Below are positions 40,201 to 50,829 of a stretch of DNA of 64,000 nucleotides, one piece after another. The stretch lies in NCBI GenBank assembly GCA_018398815.1, contig CM031601.1:14598346-14662345 (forward strand), given 5' to 3'. How positions within the stretch are numbered: the first letter of the stretch is position 1; each line of letters begins with the position of its first letter. A model generated the notes under the pieces. It saw only the letters and a list, made by a program, of their open reading frames with translations, did not search any database and was not told the origin of the DNA. Position numbers and translations under genes: made by a program. The stretch is from Conus ventricosus (taxonomy: Eukaryota > Mollusca > Gastropoda > Neogastropoda > Conidae).

Positions 40201-43200
40201 TGTTATCAGTCGGACAGGGTGTGATCAGTGATAACAGTGGACAGGGTTTATTTGGGGTGTGTCAGTGTTATCATGACAGGGTGTGTCAGTGTTATCAGTG
40301 GACAGGCTGTATGTGTGTGTGATGTGTGTCAGTGTTATCAGTGACAGGGTGTTGTCAATGTTATCAATAACAAAGGGTGTCAGTGTTATCAATGCGCAGA
40401 GTGCGTCATGGTTATCAGTGACAGGGTGTGTCATTGTTATCAGTGGACAGGGTGTGTCATGTTATCCAATGGACAGGGAATGTCAGTGTTATCAACGGAA
40501 CAGAGTGTGTCATGTATCAAAGGACCAGGTTGTGTCAATGTTATCAGTGGACAGGATGTGTCAGTGTTATCAGTGTGAGGTGTGTCAGTGCTATCAATGG
40601 ACAGGTGTGTCGTGTTATCAATGGACAGGGTGTGCAGTGTTAATAGTGGACTGGTGTGTCAGTGTTATCAATGGACAGGGTGTGTCAGTAATCAGTGCAC
40701 AGTGTAATTCAGTGTTATCAATAGACAGAGTGTTACAGTTATCAATAGACAGATGTGTCAGTTGATGGTCTACAATGGACAGAGTGTGTCGATGTTATCA
40801 ACGACAGAGTGGTCCACGTGTTATCAGTGTACATGGTGTGTCAGTGTTTCAATGGACAGGGAGTGCTGAGTTATCAATGGACAAGGGTGTGTCAGTGTTA
40901 TCAATAGACAGGGTGTGTCAGTGTTTATCAGTGACCAGTGTGTCAGTGTTATCAATGGACAGGGTGGTGTCATGTTAACAATTGGACAGGGTGTGTCATT
41001 GTTATATCAGTGGACAGAGGTGTGTCAGTAGTTATCAATGGACAGGGTGTGGTCAGTGTCATCAGTCGACAGATTGTGTCAGTGTTATCAAGGCAGGAGG
41101 TGTTGTCAGTGTTAACAGTGATGGTGTGTCAGTGTTATCAATTGGACAGGGTGTGTCAGTGTTAACAATGGACAGGTGTGTCATGTTAACCGTGACAAGG
41201 GAGTGTTCAGTGTTATCAAGGACAGGGAGTGTCAGTGTTATCAGTCGACAGGGTGTGTTCAAGAGTTATCAGTGGACCGGGTGTGTGTCATGATATCAGT
41301 GGACATGGTGTGACAGTGTTTTATAATGGACAGGGTGTGTGTGTGTCCAGTGTTTATCAGTGGACTAGGGTTTTCAGTGTTATCCATAGACAAAGTGGTG
41401 TCAGTGTTAACAATGGACATGTGTGCTAGTGTTATCAGTGGACAGGGTTGTGTCATGTTAATCATGGACAAGGGTGTGTCAGAGTTATCAATGTACAGGG
41501 TGTGTCGGTTATCAACGACAGAGTGGTGTCAGTGTTTAACATGGACAGGGTGTGTCCAGAGTTATCATGTGGACAGGATGTCGTCAGTGTATCAGTGGAC
41601 ATGGTTGTGTCATGTTAATTAACTGAGTTGTCCTTAGTGAGTCAGTGTTTATCAGTGACAGGATGTTTCAGTGTTATCAGTGAGAGGGTGTGTCAGAGCT
41701 ATCATTGGACAGGGGAGTTTCAGTGTAATCAATGGACAGTTGTGTCAGTGTTTTTAGTGAGACAGGGTGTCAGTGTTTATCAATGACAGGGTGTGACAGT
41801 GATATCAATGGCCAGGGTGTGTCAGTGTTATCAATGGACTGAGTGTGTCCCAGTGATAACAATGACAGGTTGTGACATGATATCAGTGGACTGGTGTGTC
41901 AAGAGTTTTATCAGTAGACATGTGTGTCATGTTGTCAATAGACAGAGTGTGACAGTGTTATCAATGGACGATTTGTCAGTGTATCAACGACAGGGTGTTG
42001 TCAGTGTTACATGGATGTGGAGGGTGGTCAGTGATAACATGGACAGGGTGTGACAGTGTTATACAGTGGACAGGTGTGTCAGTGTTTATCAGTGGACAGG
42101 GTGTGTCATGTAATCAGATCGACATGGTGTGTGTCATTGTAAACAAGTGGACAGGGTGAGATGTCAGTGATATCATGGTCAGGGTGTGTCAGTGTTATCA
42201 TGGACAGGGAGTGTGTGTGTGTGTCTGTGTTATCATTGGACAGGTGTGTCAGAGTTATCAACAGTACAAAGTGTGTCAGTGGTTATCAATGGACATTGGT
42301 GTGTCATGTTATCAGTGACCAGGGTGTGTCACTGTTTAAGCAGTGGACACGTGTGTTTCAGTGTTACAATGGACAGGGGGTGGAGTCCGTGTTATCAACG
42401 ACAGAGTGTGTCAGTTTTTATCAATGGACAGGGTGTGTCAGTGTTATCAGTGGACAGGATGGGTCCCAGTGTTATCCAGTGGACAGGTGTGAACAGTGTT
42501 AATTAATGGACAGGTTGTGTCAGTGGGTATCAGTTGACAGAAGATGTCAGTGTTATCAAGGAGAGGGTGTTTCAGTGCATAATCAATGGACCAGTGTGTT
42601 TCAGTGTTATCAATGACTAGGTGTGTCAGTGTTATTAGATGGACAGGGTGTGAGTGTCATTGTTATCAGTGGATAAGGTTGTGTCAGTGTTATCAATGGA
42701 CAGGGTGGTCAGTGTTAACAGTGGACAGGATGACAGTGTTGGTCAATGGACCAGGGTGTGTCAGTGTTATCATGGACATTGTGTGTCGGTGTTATCAATG
42801 ACAGGGTGTGTCAGTGTATCCAGTGACAGGGGTTTCAGTTTTATTCAATGGACATGGTGTGTCAGCGTGTATCAGTGGACAGGGTGTGCCGTGTTATCAG
42901 TGGACTTGTATGAGTGTCAGGATATCAATGGACAGGGTGTGTCATAGTTATCAGTGGACAGGGTGTGTCAGTGTTATCAATGGACAGTGTGTCATTAGTG
43001 TTATCAGTGGACAGGTGTGTCAGTGTTTATCAATGTCAGGGTGAGTCCGTGTATATCAGTTGACAGTTGTGTCCAGAGTTTCAGTGGACAGGGTGTGTCA
43101 GTGATATCAATGGACAGGGAGTGACCATGTTACATAGGACCAAGGTGTGTCAGGTGTTATCATGTGGACAGTGTGTGTCAGTGTTATCAAGGACAGGTTT

Positions 43201-43335
43201 GTGTCAGTGTTATCATTGGACAGGTTTGTGTCAGTGTTAACAGGTGGGACACAGGGTGTGGTCAGTGGGTTATCAATTTGGACAGTGTATGAGTGTCAGT
43301 GTATCAACGGACGGTGTGTTATAGCGTTATCAATG
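19261..43335. repeat. array C, 26-bp satellite-like minisatellite, ~24 kb (copy 1)
   Basis: The unit core is GTGTCAGTGTTATCARTGGA followed by CAGGGT (period 26), nominally about 925 units. Common variants replace ARTGGACAGG with AATAGACAGA, AACGGACAGA, AGTGGACATG, AGTCGACAGG or AATACACAGG; shortened units read GTGGATGG or GTGGAAGG. One-base insertions and deletions occur in most units, so the array looks like uncorrected long-read sequence, and short (deletion-type) units become commoner after about 35.4 kb. Forward frames are stop-free when no indel intervenes (Val/Ser/Cys/Gln-rich translations). There is no gene here. It ends in the same sequence (ACGGACGGTGTGTTA...) as the clean array at 57946-59802. 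Confidence 0.97.
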
Positions 43336-43798
43336 TTGTTGAGAAGAGAAGTGGAGAGTATATAGCTTTCAGTTAAAAATGAAGAATAAGTTAAAGTGTT
43401 GGCACGTTCGAAAGTGCAGATGGTCTAGCGCGTGCTAAAGGCAAGGTTTTATTGAAAGAAAAAAACTTGGGAAAAGGGACTGGGAAAATGTGGGTGAAAT
43501 GGAGGAAGGAGAGGTGAGATAGTGGGAGAAGAGGAGTGACGAGAGCTGCCTGGCGGCGACAGATTAAAAAATGGAGAGGGGGGGGGGGGGGGAGGGGACC
43601 ATAGAGTGTGTGTGTGGGGTGGGAATGGGGAAAGTCAGGGGTGGGGGGAAGGAAAGTGGAACAACAAAGAACCTCAACGACACATGACCGTTCGGTCTTT
43701 AGCAGACAGTAACGCATTGAAAACATAGAATGGTGAGGAGAAGGGGGGAAAAAACATGACGCGAAACGTCAACCTATGTCTCAAAGGGCCAACAGATG
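43336..43798. other. right flank of array C (copy 1), with poly-G
   Basis: It corresponds to 59803-60271. It contains a G homopolymer run at about 43579-43592 and the shared GACGCGAAACGTCAACCTAT; the duplicated sequence then ends. No gene is recognised. Confidence 0.6.
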
Positions 43799-44415
<617 letters not shown>

Positions 44416-44419
<4 letters not shown>

Positions 44420-44843
44420 AAATGAAGTAATATTCCGAGCATACGATGACATTATGGTTCTAGTGAGCCAGGCCTACCTCTGTAGACCACTAATATCCTG
44501 CCTCGCAGGGTGTCACTATATGTTGCTACGGGAGTGTTCACTTTTTCCTCTGCTTTGCTGCCATACCTAGATTTAGACGTCTGGTCTGATTTCTCAAAAG
44601 CTGAAGCCGTTGCTTTCCACCTCCCTCCTACCGCCCCCCCCCCCCCCTCCCCCCACACCCCCTCTGCACACCTCACCATTTCCCTCGTCAATTATAACTA
44701 AAATGATGCATTCCAGTTCTCAGCATCAGTCACAATTAAGCATTTTAGTCTAGTCTCAAACTGTCATGTTAAAGGTCAATTAAAACAACGCTCTCAATGT
44801 TAAAAAAAAAAAAAGTTATGTGCATTCATTCATCGCAGATGCA
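44416..44843. other. no gene; poly-C at 44634-44647
   Basis: Apart from a C homopolymer run and an A-run near 44800 I see nothing that can be named. Confidence 0.5.
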
Positions 44844-44897
44844 GCGTCACATTAGAACGAAGAATCCAAGACACTTGGTTTACATGTTCTAAACTCA

Positions 44898-44944
<47 letters not shown>

Positions 44945-45032
44945 GTCACATTAGAACGAAGAATCCAAGACACTTGGTTTACATGTTCTAAACTCACACA
45001 CACACGCACGCACGCACACACACACGCACACA

Positions 45033-45063
<31 letters not shown>

Positions 45064-45096
45064 GCACGCGCACACGCACACGCACACACACACACA
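44844..45096. repeat. 99-bp tandem duplication with (ACGC)n expansion
   Basis: A ~55-bp segment (GCGTCACATTAGAACGAAGA ... TTCTAAACTCAC) occurs at 44844-44898 and again at 44943-44997. Each copy is followed by an (ACGC)n or (ACGC/ACAC)n tract, so the unit plus its microsatellite was duplicated. Confidence 0.9.
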
Positions 45097-46001
45097 TGGA
45101 GGATTAGAAATCTACACGGCCTGTATCATTCCACACTAAACCAACATTTGATGCACAAACAGGCGACAGGATTCTCTACTCCTTTGGCTGCTGGTGCTTT
45201 CATGGTGCCATGCCGATGAGCTTATGTCTCAACAGGTCTCTGCTTTAGTCGTACAGAATTGCCAGCAGTTCAGTCGTTCAATATTCCATGCACAAACAGC
45301 GTCACAATCCATTTAGCACACTTCACATACACAGCCGATCCAAAATCCGTTTCATCACTGTACGACACCTTACCAATGTTGATGATACACATCAGCTCGA
45401 ATTGCCGACATTTCTCAGTTTCTTGTATACTCGTGGCAGATATGCACACTGAAAGTAATCATGGTTGAAGAAACAATATAGACTATTGTGCAACGTCTGA
45501 ATTCACTGAAATAGAAAGGGCACGTGGTTAGCAAATATCCGGAGTAAATGATAGAGCCATCAATATACATTCCATAATCATTGTTCCGTCATTATTTATA
45601 CAAACGAAGCGTTGTTAAACGAAAACGCTATTTGTTAACCGTAAGGCACACACAAACAAATAGAAAGCAGTGTACGACCACGTCACATACAATGCAGACA
45701 AAGGACACATCGACAGAACACTGGTTTCTACAGCGTGAATGGGAAGTCTAGTGTGGCGTTCAGGAGATGGAAAAGGCAGCTTTACATGTCCTTTATGCAT
45801 TCAAAATATTAACTTTGTTTTCTTGTATCCGTGTGACAGACGTCGCCTCGACTACTAAGTTTATATTGGAATTTGCTGCCCCAATTGTAAAAAAAAAAAA
45901 TTAAAAAAAAAAAAAAAACTACTAGATTGAAAGACTTCAAATTTTCAGCAAAAATCTATGGAAAGCTGAAGTTTGGTTCGCACTTGTTATATTCAGGGGG
46001 A
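45097..46001. other. no gene recognised
   Basis: This is single-copy AT-rich sequence with an A-rich run at about 45888-45918. The frames are short and match nothing I know. Confidence 0.45.
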
Positions 46002-47361
46002 TGTTGTCACGGACAAAAAGAGAAAAACCGAATTCGTGGTCAGTCGCCAGCCGGTTCGAATCGGCTTAAGCCCGACTCAGACATCTCGGCGCCGGCAGAC
46101 GACTTTAACCCGTCGCCTCAGCCAATTAAAGGCTATTTTTAGTTCTCACGGGACAGCACCGTTCCCGTAGACAGTCGGAGTGGCCGACCAACGTCTCAAT
46201 AGGTCTGGCCAGACGGATCGCGACGTCTGGGCCAGACTGATCCGGTTAATTTACAGTTGGGCCAGACATCGCTGGCTAAAGTAGGAAGGGAGAAGGTATT
46301 GTGTAGTGGGGGTGAAATCAAGCTAATTAATTAAATGCCCCGTTTGACCACCACAGAGAGTAAGGCGTGTAGGCGTGACTTTCATGAGTCGCATGTCCAA
46401 TGAATTATGGGGGAGGTGACCTTTTACGAGGCGGGAAAAATTCTGACCAATGGTACTCGCCCTTTTGACAGATCGGAACGGGATAAGAAAGATGTGAGAG
46501 TGAGAGAACGAGAGGAGGGGAGAACAGAACAGGACAGACAGACAGAGAGAGAGAGAGAAGGTTCTGAGAGTAGTCTCTACTCGAGAGAAAAAGGAGAGAG
46601 ATGAGAGGAGTGAACAGAAACCGAGTTGAAGCATTAGCACTAGATAGAGTCTGTAGAGCAAGGACTAAGGAGGGATGTGAGAGAGAGAGTCGCTAACTAA
46701 ATGAAGAGAAAAAAAAAGAAAAAGAAAAAGGAAAAGAAAAGCAACCATGTCCATTTGATAGAGCAGACTAGAAGAGGAGAGAGGAGAGAGTGCAATGCGT
46801 TAATGCAGGAAGAAAGGAGAACAGATCAATGTCTGTATAGTAGTCACTGTTCGATTTGAACCGGGGTTCGACCTCATACCTGGCAGCGCCACTTTCATCA
46901 GCAGTCCAACCTGACCAACGCCAGCGGTCTAACCTGACCAGTGCCAGCAGTCCAACCTAACCAGTGCCAGCAGTCCAACCTGACCAGTGCCAGCAGTTGT
47001 GTTGTGCTTGTGAAAGTGACAGTGAAAAGAAACAAAGAAAAAAAAAGGGAAAGAAAAGACAGTGATTCGTGAATAGTTTAAGATCACCTGCCAGGTAAAG
47101 TAGAAATCTATTTATACCCGGGTTAGTTAATGATGATTTAGATAAATGGTTTTGTGAAGTTCAAGGAAAGAGAGAATGTTTTATTTTGTTTGACTCCATA
47201 TGCATTGATGTTTGGTTCTATGATCATGTGTAGTAAAGTTATAGACTTTACTAGTGGTTTGATGTGATGAATGCATGATATATGAATGAGATTGTAAGCA
47301 AGCTGTGAGTGTGTTTGGGCTGTGCGTAGTCCTTCCTCCACTGACATACCCGAGGTTGACA
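46002..47361 (+). mobile_element. probable 5' LTR of a Ty3/gypsy-type element
   Basis: The segment begins TGTTGTCAC and ends TTGACA, a TG...CA-type terminus, seven bases before a candidate primer-binding site. It lies directly upstream of recognisable gag and pol. At about 1.36 kb it is long but within the range for LTRs. It contains palindromic GTCTGGCCAGAC sites (46203-46268), a GA-rich tract (46490-46620) and a four-unit 23-bp repeat (46902-46995). No second LTR is visible because the element runs into the assembly gap, so both boundaries are inferred. Confidence 0.5.
46902..46995. repeat. 23-bp tandem repeat, four units, inside the LTR
   Basis: Units contain CAGTCCAACCTGACCAGTG with minor variants (CAGTCCAACCTAACC, CGGTCTAACCTGACC). 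Confidence 0.85.
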
Positions 47362-47367
47362 ATTTAT

Positions 47368-47385
47368 TGGCGAGCCTGCCAGGAT
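47368..47385 (+). promoter_or_regulatory. candidate primer-binding site
   Basis: TGGCGAGCCTGCCAGGAT follows the presumed LTR end by a few bases. A PBS complements a tRNA 3' end and therefore starts with TGG. The matching tRNA was not identified. Confidence 0.45.
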
Positions 47386-47754
47386 ATTCTGGCCCATTTA
47401 TTATAATTGTTCAACTTCTCAGAGAGGAAGTGGGTGGGATTCAAGTATTGTAATCCTAAGACAAGCTAGTGTCTTACTGTATGTTTCCAAGATAGTTAAA
47501 TACTAGGCTTGGCATTGCTTCCAAGATAGTTAACACTAGGCTTGGCATTTCAGCCCCAGAGTACTTATTTCGCACAGATTGCCTATAATTCGCTCTCATA
47601 GTTGGGTCAGGCGCTAGGCGTCTTATAAAAAACTAATTACGTTGTCCCAAGCTAATATTATCATTCATAGGATTGTGCTATCACGTCACTCGTGTCGGTA
47701 ACCACCAGTTTGGCTGTCGTAGGAATAAAATCTTGTTAAAAAAAAAAAGATATA

Positions 47755-48870
47755 ATGGCGGGCGAAAGGAACACCCTATTGAAACAACTTGTGAGCGTCG
47801 CTCGTGATTTAGGCTACTCGGGAGAAGAGATGCGAGCATTCGTTGCAACCCAACAAAAGATGGAAATAGATAGCGAGCGGAAAGATCGCCGGTCGCAGTA
47901 GAAATAGCCATAGCAGAGCAGGAAAAGATTAAGCTACGAAACGCAGGAACAGAAGATTAAGGATTCAGGCCTAATGATAATCAGGCAGGGAAACGCAGGA
48001 AACAGAAAGACTAAAGGTTCAATTAGAGTTAAGAAAGTGAGAATGCAGAGGGAACCACCGCTGATGGTATCTCAGTTCCGTGACAGGCCTTTGCGCAGTT
48101 AAACCCCCCGACCAAGTTGCCAAATTCCTCTGAAGGATCAGATTCGATTATGCGTACATCCAGTCGTGGGGGAAACGTTGTTGCTACTAGTCAGGGTTGG
48201 CTTCAAGAGGGGGCCGTCATGTTGACAGCGCTATTGAACGGTTAAGGCATACAGAGTTTCACTTCGTTTACCAGCAACTACAATCCGATTTTGGTGCTGT
48301 GAAGGAGTCCATTGATGAAGAGGATTTTGAACCCTCACAGAGAGGGGTTCAGAAAGACATTTCGTTCAGCTAGATACAAGCAGGTGAAACGTACACTCAT
48401 TTGTGCACGTCTAATCCACTATTTTGAGAAGTGTTAAGTTGAGTGGTACGAGAAAGGAGTCGCTGAGTTGAAAGAAGCTGGTTATGAAAACAGTAGGGGG
48501 GGTGGGGTCCCCCCCAGGGTTGCAGTCCTGAGTTAACTATACATTTGAAAGAGAGACAGCCAGAGACAGCAGGGAGTTGCTGAAGTTAGCAGAGGTGTAC
48601 AGGGAGGCACGTTTGGGCACTAAGGTGCAGGAGAAACAGGTGCCAGCACAGTGAGAAGAGTGCAAGGAGACTAGGGGAGTTTTCTGCAAAGTCTGCAAAC
48701 CCAGTGGTGGGCAGAAAGGAGGACAAAGGACAATATGTGTTTCATTTGTCACAAGAAGGGACATGTGGCGAGGGATGTCGCATGAGGTTCCAGAAGGCAG
48801 CAGCCTTGCAAGAGGTTGATAAGGGTCGCCAGGGAAACGACCTGCAGTGAACCAAAAGGGATCCATCTGA
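47755..48870 (+). pseudogene. retrotransposon gag relic
   Basis: The start at 47755 (MAGERN) opens a 48-codon frame reading LLKQLVSVARDLGYSGEEM then FVATQQKMEIDSERKDR, a layout I associate with the N-terminus of gag in mollusc and other marine-invertebrate gypsy elements. A stop at about 47898 and many frameshifts follow. Capsid-like pieces are visible near 48350-48440 (TFRSARYK, YFEK). A CCHC zinc knuckle appears at 48738-48780 as CFICHKKGHVARD; its last cysteine is displaced by a one-base shift. Gag forms the particle and binds the element RNA through the knuckle. The reading frame is destroyed by indels, either through decay or because this contig end is poorly polished; the high indel density leaves both possible. 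Confidence 0.7.
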
Positions 48871-48879
48871 AGAGGGTGG

Positions 48880-49227
48880 AGTGCGGCCTATGGCTAGCAC
48901 TGGACAGCAGTCAGTGTCAGGGATGGAGGGCACTAGGCTGAGTGGTTCATTACCAGTGGAAAAAGGGTGGATTGGCCAGCAGGGGGTAAAAGTGTTACGG
49001 GACACTGGTTTTCATTGGTGTAGTAAGAACAACGCTGGTCGGGGAAGGGGATTTGACAGGGCAAATCCAACCTGAACTCTAATCGATGGCCTGAGGGATT
49101 TCCAGTTGCAAGATAGAAGTACGTACCCCTTATTTCTCGGGCGAGTTGTCTGCGCGGTGATGGAGAAACCCCTTTATGATTTGATCTTTGGGAAAAATAT
49201 TCCGGGTGCAAGGATCCAGGGATCCTG
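48880..49227 (+). pseudogene. retroelement aspartic protease domain, broken
   Basis: An open frame at 48881-49075 carries KVLRDTG, with the catalytic Asp-Thr-Gly at 49001-49009. In a second frame, about 49160-49215 reads MEKPLYDLIFGKN then IPGAR, the usual C-terminal ILG-like protease region of gypsy elements. A stop and frameshift lie between the two parts. The domain cleaves Gag-Pol. It lies directly after the gag knuckle, as expected for gag-pol order. Confidence 0.75.
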
Positions 49228-49439
49228 ATTGTTGACTGCTACAGGGGCAGCAGTTCAAACAGGGAGCAAGAAGGAGGAAAAGGTTGATAAACCGTAGTCG
49301 GTCCAGAAAGGGAAGTCGGGCTTTGATGTTCGCCTGAGAGTTTAGGCACGCAGGAACAAGACCCTTCCTCGTAAAGTCTTGGGAGTTGGCAAGAGGTGGA
49401 GAGAAACAGTGGTTTAAGGGGAGGTGAGACAGAATTTCT

Positions 49440-50300
49440 GTGAAAGCGGTTTTTTTACCGAGTGTTCACCAAGGGGAAACAGGAAGGTGACAACTCAGTA
49501 AGGGTACCAGCATTGTATCGGACACTGCCCAGGTCATGGGTACACAGTCGCTCAGGCGGGCATCTCGGCCCCGCAAAACGGCGGGACGAATCTTTGATGT
49601 TTTTCCATTGGCCAGGGGCAATGGCAGACATAAAGCGTTCTGCATGTCATGTGATGTGTCAAAGGTCAGCCACAAGGGGGTGAAGAGGAAGGCCCTCTTA
49701 AACAGCCCCCTTTAATTGAACACACCATTCAGGAGTTGGCTGGTTGATCTAAATTTGGCCCAATCTCCCCCCTGTTCCAAAGGGGCACAGGTATGTGTTG
49801 ACGCTCGGGGACACGCGACCAGATATCCAGAAGCAGTCGCATTGAAAGGCTAAAACGCAACAGGTCCTGAAGGGCTGTGACATTTTCTCTCGCGTGGGTG
49901 GCCATCACAAATTCTCAGTGACAGGGGGTCCAGTTTCACCTCAGGCGTGATGAGGGAGGTCAACAGGCTGCTAGGGATCACACAGTTTCTCACTACCCCA
50001 TACCACCCAAAAAGCAATGGCTTGGGGGGAAAGTTCAATGTGTGCTGAAGGGCATCTTAAAGAAGCTCTGTGAGGAAAGCCACAGAGGGACCGTTACATT
50101 CCAGCGCACTGTTCGCCTACGGGGAAGCCCCTCAGGAGAGCACAGGCTTTTCCCACCATTTGAGCTGCTGTATGGGCGGACAGTTCATGGGGCCAGTGTG
50201 TATTCTCAAAGAGCTTGGGCCGGGGAACAGGATCAAGAGTCAAAACCACTTATCATATGTGGTGGACCTACGCAATAGGGTAGAGGAGACATGTAAGGGG
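49440..50300 (+). pseudogene. retroelement integrase domain, broken
   Basis: The HHCC zinc-binding module is visible at 49545-49680 (GGHLGPAKRRDES, HWPGAMADIKRS, CHVMCQRS). The catalytic core starts near 49795 (ATRYPEAVALK). An SDRGSQF-type region near 49910-49930 is frameshifted. TTPYHPKSNG lies at about 49990-50020 and STGFSPFELL-type text is split across frames near 50120-50180. Integrase inserts the cDNA. The domain follows protease with no RT between them, which is not the usual gypsy order. Several frameshifts are present. Confidence 0.8.
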
Positions 50301-50829
50301 TGCAAGGGAAAGTTTTGCAGGAGGCTAGGGTCTTCAGAAAAGCAATAGACGGAAGGAGAGGAAGCAATTCCCCCAAGTGGGAGATCAGTCCTGTTACTGC
50401 TTCCCACGGATCACAACAAGCTGGCTGATGCATTTTGGAAAAGGGCCATTCACCATCATTGGGAAAAAGGGAGATCAGGGTTACCGAATTTAGTGAATGG
50501 GAAACCAAACTTTCCATGCAATTTTCTCCGCAAATATATTCACGTGAGACTCAGCACATAGGCGCAGCAGCAATCATTGATGGAGGTAAAAGGGGACCCA
50601 GCAAAGAAGGGGAATTTTGGGTTTCCTGAGTTTCCAGGGGAAGAGTCTACAGGGATGTGTCACTGTATGAAGGCTAACAGTAGGAGACAGGAGGAAGGTT
50701 TGGGCTCCTAGAACAGTATAGGGCGTCCCTGACTGATAAAACCAGGGAGGGGCAACTCTAGAGACCTGTACGGTGGAGGTAACATCGCAAAAACCCGTAC
50801 ATGTGAAACCCTACCCGTCCCGTATGCCC
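50301..50829 (+). pseudogene. integrase GPY/F module and start of reverse transcriptase, cut by the gap
   Basis: KGPFTIIGKKGDQGYRI (about 50438-50488) is a GPY/F-type module that closes the gypsy integrase C-terminus. Downstream, LLEQYRASLTDK (50705-50742) and VTSQKPVHVKPYPSRMP (50776-50829) look like the linker and first RT strand of gypsy-type pol. The sequence then enters the N gap, so the polymerase body, RNase H and 3' LTR are not visible. Confidence 0.7.

Larger units (their letters stand above)
11680..43798. repeat. large duplicated segment, copy 1 (~32.1 kb)
   Basis: The segment is collinear with 51830-60271: LINE remnant, a 2-kb stretch nearly identical to 52155-54240, 39-bp and 31-bp minisatellites, microsatellites, arrays A, B and C, then 460 bp of flanking sequence ending in the shared CAAAGGGCCAACAGATGT. 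The copies diverge abruptly at 43798/60271. Up to about 14.1 kb the copies are almost identical. Beyond about 14.3 kb this copy shows frequent one-base indels. It is either a true segmental duplication or two haplotypes placed in tandem by the assembler. Confidence 0.9.

Noticed and set aside
14879..43335. CRISPR array
   Set aside because: Units are head-to-tail with no unique spacers, and the context is eukaryotic.
46050..46070. tRNA gene or SINE B-box (CCGGTTCGAATCGGC)
   Set aside because: The B-box-like string stands alone inside the presumed LTR. No A-box at the right distance and no cloverleaf can be traced.
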